The position numbers and the translations under genes are program-made. A DNA stretch of 64,000 nt from Falsiroseomonas stagni DSM 19981 (GTDB lineage: Bacteria > Pseudomonadota > Alphaproteobacteria > Acetobacterales > Acetobacteraceae), in NCBI RefSeq assembly GCF_900114315.1, contig NZ_FOSQ01000005.1:62001-126000 (forward strand), given 5' to 3'. The notes beneath the pieces were generated by a model that was not told where the DNA came from, did not search any database, and saw nothing but the letters and a program-made list of their open reading frames with translations. How positions within the stretch are numbered: position 1 is the stretch's first letter; the number at the start of each line of letters is the position of its first letter. Positions 58,183 to 64,000 of this stretch are shown here, piece after piece.

Positions 58183-59208
58183 ATGAAGAGCTTCATCGCC
58201 GGCGCCGTCGCGCTGCTGGCTTCCGCGCTGCCGGCGCTGGCGCAGACCGCGCCCGCCGCGCCGGCCGATACCGTCGCCGCCATCCGCGCCCGCGGCCAGC
58301 TGGCCTGCGGCGTGACGCCGAACACCATCGGCTTCGCGTCACCGGACAGCCGCGGCGTGTTCCGCGGCCTCGATGCCGATTACTGCCGCGCCGTCGCCGC
58401 CGCGCTGCTGGGCGATCCGGAGCGTGTGCGCTTCGTGCCGCTGTCGGCGCAGCAGCGCTTCACCGCGTTGCAGGCGGGCGAGATCGACCTGCTGGTGCGC
58501 GCCACCACCTGGACGCTGTCGCGGGAAGCGCAGCTCGGCCTCGTCTTCGCCGGCGTGAACTACTACGACGGCAACGGCTTCATGGTGCGCCGCAGCCTTG
58601 GCGTCACCTCCGCCGCGCAGCTGGATGGCGCGAGCGTCTGCCTCCAGGCGGGCTCCACGACCGAGCTGAATGTCGCGGACTACTTCCGGGCCAACCGGAT
58701 GCGGCTGCAGCCCGTGCTGTTCGACAATATCGAGGAGATCCGCTCCGCCTTCGTCGCGGGCCGCTGCGATGCCTATTCGTCGGACACCTCGACGCTCGCG
58801 GCGTTCCGTGCGGGGCAGGGGGCGCAGGCCGGGGAATACATCCTGCTGCCGGAAGTGATCAGCAAGGAACCGCTGGGGCCGGTGGTGCGGAAGGGTGATT
58901 TCCGCTGGTTCGACATCGTGCGCTGGACGCATTTCGCGCTGCTGACGGCGGAGGAGCACGGCATCACCCAGGCGAATGTCGACAGCTTCGCCACCAGCAC
59001 CAACCCCGACATCCAGCGCTTCATGGGCCGCACGGGCGACCTCGGCCGGATGCTGGGGCTGGAGAATGACTGGGCGGCGAAGGTGGTGCGCAGCGTCGGC
59101 AATTTCGGCGAGGTGTGGGACCGCCATGTGACGCCGCTCGGCACGCAGCGCGGCATCAACAACCTCTGGACCCGCGGCGGGCTGCAATACGCGCCGCCGA
59201 TGCGCTGA
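58183..59208 (+). CDS. Amino-acid ABC transporter substrate-binding protein (AapJ-like), copy 2
   Basis: A 341-residue paralogue of the preceding gene: same signal type, RARGQLACGVTPNTIGF, IDLLVRATTWTLSREAQLGL, YILLPEVISKEPLGPVVRKG and an identical C-terminus (NNLWTRGGLQYAPPMR). Differences cluster in lobe surfaces and around the first binding motif (CSHAPSTVGF against CGVTPNTIGF), so ligands may differ. GGAGGAA precedes ATG 58183. Tandem duplication is evident. Confidence 0.93.
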   Translation: MKSFIAGAVALLASALPALAQTAPAAPADTVAAIRARGQLACGVTPNTIGFASPDSRGVFRGLDADYCRAVAAALLGDPERVRFVPLSAQQRFTALQAGEIDLLVRATTWTLSREAQLGLVFAGVNYYDGNGFMVRRSLGVTSAAQLDGASVCLQAGSTTELNVADYFRANRMRLQPVLFDNIEEIRSAFVAGRCDAYSSDTSTLAAFRAGQGAQAGEYILLPEVISKEPLGPVVRKGDFRWFDIVRWTHFALLTAEEHGITQANVDSFATSTNPDIQRFMGRTGDLGRMLGLENDWAAKVVRSVGNFGEVWDRHVTPLGTQRGINNLWTRGGLQYAPPMR

Positions 59209-59262
59209 GGTGACGTGACGTGGCCCTTCCCGGCGCGGGCCGGGAGGGGCCATGATCCCCGG

Positions 59263-60150
59263 ATGATGCGCAGCCTCCGCACGCCGGTTCTCGACATCGC
59301 CTGTGAGGAATCCGGCCCGCCGGATGGCCCGCCCGTCCTGCTGCTGCACGGCTTTCCCTATGCACCGCGGGCCTATGACGGGGTGGTGGCGCGGCTGGTC
59401 GCGGCAGGGCGGCGCTGCCTGGTGCCCTACCTCCGGGGCTATGGGCCGACGCGGTTCCTGGCCGCGGAGACGCCGCGATCCGGCCAGCAGGCGGCGCTGG
59501 GGCAGGATCTCCTCGACCTTCTCGATGCGCTGCGGATCGAGCGCGCGGTGGTCGCCGGCTACGATTGGGGCGGACGGGCGGCCTGCATCGTCGCCGCGCT
59601 CTGGCCGGCGCGCGTGGCGGGGCTGGTGACCGGCACGGGCTACAACATCCAGGACATCGCGGGCGCCGCCCGGCCGGCCCCGGCCGAGCAGGAACATCGC
59701 TGGTGGTACCAGTATTATTTCCACACGGAGCGCGGGCGGGCGGGGCTGGAGGCGGACCGGCGCGGCATCGCGCGGCTGCTGTGGCGGCTCTGGTCGCCCG
59801 ACTGGGCCTTCGATGACGCGACCTTCGCGGCCAGCGCGAGCGCCTTCGACAATCCGGATTTCGTCAGCGTCGTGATCCAGTCCTACCGCCACCGCTACGG
59901 CTATGCCGCCGGCGACCCGGCGCTGGAAGCCGTGGAGGCGGCGCTGGCGGCGCGGCCCACGATCACGGTGCCCAGCATCAACCTGCATGGCGGCAGCGAT
60001 GGCGTCGGGCCGGCGGAGGGCTCGGCCGGGCATCATCGCTTCTTCACCGGGGCGTATGATCGGCGGGTGCTGCCGCGCATCGGCCACAACCTGCCGCAGG
60101 AAGCGCCCGAGGCCTTCGCCCGCGCGGTGCTGGACCTGCCGCCGGGCTGA
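59263..60150 (+). CDS. Alpha/beta hydrolase, epoxide hydrolase/haloalkane dehalogenase-like
   Basis: A 295-residue hydrolase in which the nucleophile is Asp: VVAGYDWGGRAACIVAALWP. LLLHGFPYAPRAYDGVVAR (oxyanion loop) and IGHNLPQEAPEAFARAVL (catalytic His) complete the set. The GYDWGG motif is the epoxide-hydrolase/dehalogenase type, not the esterase GxSxG. Start ATG-ATG at 59263. Physiological substrate unknown. Confidence 0.88.
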   Translation: MMRSLRTPVLDIACEESGPPDGPPVLLLHGFPYAPRAYDGVVARLVAAGRRCLVPYLRGYGPTRFLAAETPRSGQQAALGQDLLDLLDALRIERAVVAGYDWGGRAACIVAALWPARVAGLVTGTGYNIQDIAGAARPAPAEQEHRWWYQYYFHTERGRAGLEADRRGIARLLWRLWSPDWAFDDATFAASASAFDNPDFVSVVIQSYRHRYGYAAGDPALEAVEAALAARPTITVPSINLHGGSDGVGPAEGSAGHHRFFTGAYDRRVLPRIGHNLPQEAPEAFARAVLDLPPG

Positions 60151-60211
60151 GGCTTCGCAGCGCGGCGCGGGTCGTGTTCCATGCGGGGGCAACATCCCAA
60201 GGCCGCGCCGC

Positions 60212-61495
60212 ATGCCCGACCCCGCGATCCTCGACCGTCTCCGCGCCGCCGTGGAGGCGGGGTTCGAGAAGGAGGTGGCGTTCCTGCAGGACCTGGTGCG
60301 GTTTCCCTCCCTGCGCGGGGCGGAGGCGCCGTTGCAGGACTGGGTGCATCGGGAGTTGGCCGCGCGGGGCTATGCGATGGATCGCTTCACCCTGGCCGAC
60401 GTGCCGCTGGACGGGCACCCCAAGGCCGCGCCGATGGTGGATGCGGACCCCGCGCGCAGCGTGCAGGTGGTGGCGACGCATCGCGCCGCGAACCCGACCG
60501 GACGAAGCCTGATCCTGCAGGGGCATATCGACGTGGTGCCGGAAGGCCCGCATGCGATGTGGACCCACCCGCCCTATGCCGCGGTGATCCGCGACGGGTG
60601 GCTCTACGGCCGCGGCGCGCATGACATGAAGGCGGGCGTGGCCGCCATGGTCTTCGCCATGGATGCGATCCGCGCGGCGGGGCTGGAACCCGCGGCCGAT
60701 GTCTACCTCCAGACCGTGACGGAGGAGGAGAGCACCGGCAATGGCGCGCTGGCGACTCTGCTGCGTGGCTACCGGGCGGAGGCCGCTTTGGTGCCGGAAC
60801 CCACGGGCCATGCCATCACGCGCAGCCAGACCGGCACGATCTGGTTCCGCCTCAAGGTCCGCGGCGTGCCGGTGCATGTGATGGTGGCGCAGGACGGCAC
60901 CAACGCCATCATGTCCGCCTATGCGCTGATCAACGCGCTCTACGCCCACACCAAGGTGCTGAACCAGGTGGGGCGGGACGATCCCTGGTACGGCGCGACG
61001 GACCCCATCAAGTTCAATCCCGGCATCATCCGGGGCGGTGACTGGGCTTCATCGACGCCATCCTGGTGCGAGGTCGATTGCCGTATCGGCCTGCTGCCCG
61101 GCACCACGCCGCAGGAAGCGATGGCGGGGGTGGAGGCGGTGGTGCGGGAGGCTGCGAAGGGCGATTCCTTCCTGGCCAACAACCCGCCCGAGATCACCTG
61201 GCACGGCTTCCAGACCGACCCCTATGTGCTGGAACCGGGGTCGGAGGCCGAGGCCGTGCTGGCGGCCGCGCACCAGGCCGTGCATGGCGGCGCGATGCCG
61301 GAACGGCGCAGCACGGCGGTGAATGATGCGCGCTACTACGGGCTGTACATGGGCGTGCCGGGCCTCTGCTACGGGCCGAGGGGCGAGGGGGCGCATGGCT
61401 TCGATGAACGCACCTCGCTGGCGGACCTCAGGACCTGCACGCTGACCATCGCGGCCTTCATCGCGGATTGGTGCGGGGTGCGGGCGGCATCGTGA
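60212..61495 (+). CDS. ArgE/DapE-family (M20) deacylase
   Basis: A 427-residue metallopeptidase. Zinc-site motifs: SLILQGHIDVVPEGPHAMWT (His and Asp), LYGRGAHDMKAGVAAMVFAM (Asp), TVTEEESTGNGALATLL (Glu-Glu catalytic pair), and EPTGHAITRSQTGTIWFRLK. C-terminal His in GPRGEGAHGFDERTSLADL. Intact, unlike the M20 remnant at 24.4 kb. ArgE/DapE or other N-acyl amino-acid deacylase; the substrate cannot be distinguished. Overlaps the next gene (GTGA). Confidence 0.92.
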   Translation: MPDPAILDRLRAAVEAGFEKEVAFLQDLVRFPSLRGAEAPLQDWVHRELAARGYAMDRFTLADVPLDGHPKAAPMVDADPARSVQVVATHRAANPTGRSLILQGHIDVVPEGPHAMWTHPPYAAVIRDGWLYGRGAHDMKAGVAAMVFAMDAIRAAGLEPAADVYLQTVTEEESTGNGALATLLRGYRAEAALVPEPTGHAITRSQTGTIWFRLKVRGVPVHVMVAQDGTNAIMSAYALINALYAHTKVLNQVGRDDPWYGATDPIKFNPGIIRGGDWASSTPSWCEVDCRIGLLPGTTPQEAMAGVEAVVREAAKGDSFLANNPPEITWHGFQTDPYVLEPGSEAEAVLAAAHQAVHGGAMPERRSTAVNDARYYGLYMGVPGLCYGPRGEGAHGFDERTSLADLRTCTLTIAAFIADWCGVRAAS

Positions 61496-62055
61496 CGCCG
61501 CGGGAGCAGTCGTGGATCCTCGACCTCGTCCGGGCCAATCCGGTCAATGCGGCGCTGCTGGACCTGCTGCCGGCGCTGGGATTGCCGCAGGCCCATCTGA
61601 CAGCGGGATGCGTGTTCCAGGCGGTGTGGAACCGTCGCGCCGGACGCGCGGCGGGCTGGGGCATCAAGGATTACGACGTCTTCTATTTCGATGATCGCGA
61701 CCTGTCCTGGGAAGCGGAGGACGATGCCATCCAGCGCTTGCGCGCGGCGACCGCCCATCTGCCGGCGGCCATCGAGTTGCGGAACCAGGCCCGCGTGCAT
61801 CTCTGGTATCCCGGGCGCTTCGGCACGCCCTACCCCCGCCTGGCATCGGCCCGGCAGGGCATCGACCGCTTCCTCGTCGCCTGCACCTGCATCGGGATCG
61901 AAGCGACGACCGGGGAGGTGTATGCGCCGGATGGGCTGGACGATCTGGCGGCCGGCGTATTGCGGCATAACCCGGTTGATGAACGGCCCGACCTGTTCCG
62001 TCGCAAGGCGGAGTCGTACCGTGAGCGCTGGTCTTTCCTGACGATCGAGGGATGA
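61492..62055 (+). CDS. Nucleotidyltransferase-family protein (COG3575-like)
   Basis: A 187-residue protein. LTAGCVFQAVWNRRAG and GWGIKDYDVFYFDDRDLSWE contain the Asp-x-Asp metal site; ELRNQARVHLWYPGRFGTPY is conserved in this family. GTG start at 61492 overlaps the M20 stop. Function of the family is unknown; a nucleotidyl-transfer role is presumed from the fold. Confidence 0.85.
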   Translation: MTPREQSWILDLVRANPVNAALLDLLPALGLPQAHLTAGCVFQAVWNRRAGRAAGWGIKDYDVFYFDDRDLSWEAEDDAIQRLRAATAHLPAAIELRNQARVHLWYPGRFGTPYPRLASARQGIDRFLVACTCIGIEATTGEVYAPDGLDDLAAGVLRHNPVDERPDLFRRKAESYRERWSFLTIEG

Positions 62056-62114
62056 CGCGAGAGCGCCCGATCCGGTAGCGGTCGGCGGGTCTGCGGAGGG
62101 GGAGCACACAATCC

Positions 62115-62807
62115 ATGCCCAAGCATCGTGTCTTCCTGGCCGCGCCGCCCGGCGCCGATCGCGCGGGCTTCCGGGCGGAGGTGCTGGCCGGGCTGGCGCC
62201 GGGGCTGCTGGCGGCGGTGCCGGGCCTGTCCGCGCTTTCGGCCTGCCTGGTCGATGCCACGCCCGCCGTGCCGCCCTGGCAGCGGCCGGGGGAGGCGCCC
62301 GCGCCGGCTGAGCCCGCCTTCGACGCGGTCATCGATGCCTGGGGGGAGGGAGCCGCGCTGGAGGAGGCGCTGGGCTGGCTGGCGCCGCGCATCGCGGGGC
62401 TGCCGCAGGCCTCCATCCGGGTGGCGGAGACGGTGGAGAAGGATGAGTTGTCGCGTCCCGCCGGTGGCCCCGCGCCGGGCGTGAAGTTCCTGGCGCTGAT
62501 GTGCTTCCACGAGGACCTGCCGCCCGCCACCGCGCGGCGGCTATGGACGCACCACGCCCCGCTGGCGCTGCGCGTCCATGTCGGCATGGGGCGCTACGTG
62601 CGGGATTGGGTGGAGGCGATCGCGCCGGATGACCTGCCCGTGCCGCGTTTCGGCGGCGTGGCGGAACTGCACTTCCCGTCCGCCGAGGTCATGGCCGCGC
62701 AGTGGTTCGACAGCGAGGCAGGGCGCCAGGCGATCATCCACGATGTCGGCCATTTTCTCGAACGTGCCACGCGGCTCTACACGACGGAGCATGTGCTGAA
62801 GGCGTGA
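62115..62807 (+). CDS. EthD-like dimeric alpha-beta barrel protein
   Basis: A 230-residue two-domain protein with the EthD/DABB type fold: HRVFLAAPPGADRAGFRAEV at the start, then FLALMCFHEDLPPATARRLW and VGMGRYVRDWVEAI, and DVGHFLERATRLYTTEHV near the end. EthD proteins take part in degradation pathways. ATG 62115 follows GGAGGGGGAG. Substrate unknown. Confidence 0.7.
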   Translation: MPKHRVFLAAPPGADRAGFRAEVLAGLAPGLLAAVPGLSALSACLVDATPAVPPWQRPGEAPAPAEPAFDAVIDAWGEGAALEEALGWLAPRIAGLPQASIRVAETVEKDELSRPAGGPAPGVKFLALMCFHEDLPPATARRLWTHHAPLALRVHVGMGRYVRDWVEAIAPDDLPVPRFGGVAELHFPSAEVMAAQWFDSEAGRQAIIHDVGHFLERATRLYTTEHVLKA

Positions 62808-62860
62808 GGGCTTCAGCGTGCTGAAAGCCTGATGCTGGCGGTGCGGACCCCCGCACCCAA

Positions 62861-62887
62861 CCCTCTCCCCCCGTTGGGGGGAGAGGG
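62861..62887. repeat. Dispersed hairpin repeat, copy 2
   Basis: CCCTCTCCCCCC and GGGGGGAGAGGG form a perfect 12-bp stem with loop GTT, preceded by CCCGCACCCAA. Same element as 15587-15613 in inverted orientation. It sits between the convergent EthD-like and cupin genes and may act as terminator for both. Confidence 0.7.
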
Positions 62888-62896
62888 CTTCGGGTG

Positions 62897-63415
62897 TCAC
62901 GGCGCCTTGTGGATCGGGTCCACCCAGAGGACCTGTTCCGGCTTCTCCACCGGCTCGATCTCCAGGTTCACCACAACCGCCTCATTGTCCGAGCGGACGA
63001 GGACGCATTCCAGCGTCTCATCACTGCTGGCGTTGATCTCCTGGTGGGGGACGTAGGGGGGGACGAAGATGAAGTCGCCGGGGCCGGCCTCGGCGACGAA
63101 TTCCAGCTTCTCCCCCCATCGCATCCGGGCGCGGCCCTTCAGGACATAGATCACGGATTCGAGGGCGCCGTGATGATGCGCGCCGGTCTTGGCATTGGCG
63201 TGGATATGCACGGTGCCGGCCCAGATCTTCTGCGCACCGACGCGCGCCAGGTTGATGGCCGCGGCGCGGTTCATGCCGGGGGTCTGGGCGGTGTTGGTGT
63301 CCAGGCTGTCGCCGGGGATGACGCGGACGCCGGTGTTCTTCCAGCCATCCTCGGGCGTGTGGTGGTGCGGTTCGTCATCGTGGTGGTGGTGATGCGGGAT
63401 GCCATCATGCGGCAT
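62897..63415 (-). CDS. Cupin-domain protein with His-rich N-terminus
   Basis: A 172-residue single cupin. Metal ligands: GAHHHGALESVIYVLKGRAR (motif 1) and FVPPYVPHQEINAS (motif 2). The N-terminus is His/Asp-rich (HHHHHDDEPHHH), perhaps metal-storing. Start ATG 63415; the frame continues upstream without a start in the family. Follows the Bug gene by 82 bases. Function unknown. Confidence 0.85.
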   Translation of the reverse strand: MPHDGIPHHHHHDDEPHHHTPEDGWKNTGVRVIPGDSLDTNTAQTPGMNRAAAINLARVGAQKIWAGTVHIHANAKTGAHHHGALESVIYVLKGRARMRWGEKLEFVAEAGPGDFIFVPPYVPHQEINASSDETLECVLVRSDNEAVVVNLEIEPVEKPEQVLWVDPIHKAP

Positions 63416-63497
63416 GGCCGGGTCCTCGTGATGCAGAAGGGGCAGTCTGGGTCGGTGGGTGGGGCGGATCAATCGGCCCGCGCGCCGGAGGCGCGGA

Positions 63498-64000
63498 TCA
63501 ATCTGCCCGCGCGCCCGACGCCCGCACCAGCGGCACCCAGAGGTCGATCTCGGATCTGAGGAAATCGCTGAAACGTTCGGGGGTCCAGCCGCGCATGGCC
63601 GGCGTGCCCATGTCATCGAAGCGGCGGCTGATGGTGGGGTCGCCGAGCGCCTGGTCGATGGCGGCCGCCATGCGGTCCACGATCGGCCGCGGCGTGCCGC
63701 CGGGGGCGTAGATGCCGTACCAGGAATAGGCCTTGAACTCGCCGAGCCCGATCTCCCGCGCCGTCGGCACATCGGGCGCGGAGGGGCTGCGCTCCTCCGT
63801 CGTGACGAACATCATCCGGGCGCTGCCATCGCGGTGGAAGGGGGCCAGCAGGCTCGGGATGTCGGTGGTGAAGGCGATCTCCCCCTGCTGGAGCGCGAGG
63901 AAGGTCTGGCCGGGGTTGCGGTAGGTGACGTGTTCCGCCGTCGCGCCGATGCGGGCGAGGAAGGAGGAGGAGCAGATATGGCCGGAGGTGCCGGCGCCGG
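63498..64000 (-). CDS. Bug/TctC-type solute-binding protein, 5' end beyond window
   Basis: The C-terminal 167 codons of a Bug-family receptor: GHICSSSFLARIGATAEHVT, FLALQQGEIAFTTDIPSLL, the conserved DVPTAREIGLGEFKAYSWYG and YAPGGTPRPIVDRMAAAIDQ, ending LVRASGARAD. It is the intact-looking counterpart of the damaged copies at 15.2 and 17.8 kb. No TctAB is adjacent in the window. Confidence 0.9.
   Translation of the reverse strand, partial: GAGTSGHICSSSFLARIGATAEHVTYRNPGQTFLALQQGEIAFTTDIPSLLAPFHRDGSARMMFVTTEERSPSAPDVPTAREIGLGEFKAYSWYGIYAPGGTPRPIVDRMAAAIDQALGDPTISRRFDDMGTPAMRGWTPERFSDFLRSEIDLWVPLVRASGARAD

Overview
The window is very GC-rich DNA (by eye around 70 %) with dense genes and a strong G/C third-position bias. 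Gene content points to an alphaproteobacterium of the Rhodospirillales/Acetobacteraceae type (Roseomonas-like). The clues are several Bug/TctC-type solute receptors, one TctABC set, hydantoinase HyuAB, a MoeA fused to a periplasmic-binding-protein-like domain, a split PAS plus chemoreceptor pair, and a housekeeping stretch ppx/gppA - rlmE - guaB - rsmB-like - guaA. This assignment is inference from gene families. No rRNA, integrase, complete IS or CRISPR was seen.

Layout. 0-1.2 kb: a PAS-GGDEF-EAL gene cut by the window edge and broken by a one-base frameshift. 1.3-6.3 kb: a drug-efflux operon (membrane-fusion lipoprotein, RND pump, TetR regulator last) with a perfect palindrome upstream. 6.4-10.6 kb: HyuA/HyuB and an HU protein. 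10.7-13.7 kb: two overlapping MoeA-like genes. 14-15.7 kb: a small membrane protein, then decayed remnants of a VOC protein and a Bug receptor, and dispersed repeats. 15.7-19 kb: an Ldh-family oxidoreductase and alpha/beta hydrolase, a Bug receptor with an internal deletion, and a DUF2161 protein. 19-26.7 kb: signalling (a PAS sensor kinase, a chemoreceptor and PAS protein that both carry a premature amber codon, an OmpR-type regulator, an HD-GYP-like protein), a GST and a broken M20 amidohydrolase. 26.8-30.6 kb: an orphan GH8 glucanase, MlaA, a thiolase/DUF35 pair, tRNA-Gln(CUG). 30.9-33.3 kb: a large RTX-repeat protein. 33.4-45.1 kb: the housekeeping stretch with an unusual lipase-like protein and a SPOR lipoprotein between core genes. 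45.2-51.3 kb: a hydrolase, TctBA with divergent TctC, TerC, DUF4112. 51.5-57 kb: RidA, Tag glycosylase, a four-gene run with overlaps, an array of five hairpins, an ArsC/Spx-like protein, a DUF900 hydrolase. 57-64 kb: two tandem amino-acid-binding proteins without permease, hydrolases, an M20 peptidase, a nucleotidyltransferase, an EthD-like protein, a cupin and a Bug receptor running off the edge.

The most striking feature is gene decay concentrated in signalling and transport genes. I count a frameshift in the EAL gene, ambers in the adjacent PAS and chemoreceptor genes with conserved-looking sequence continuing past the stop, a decayed VOC gene also with an in-frame amber, two damaged Bug receptors and one M20 pseudogene. 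TAG still ends GuaA at its normal C-terminus, so a global reassignment of TAG is not supported. Sequencing error, pseudogenisation and selective readthrough remain open explanations. Other points worth checking are the Cys-free lipase-like protein with a calcium-loop motif, the higher-order RTX repeats, the dispersed AT-rich 40-bp repeat pair, and the five-hairpin intergenic array.
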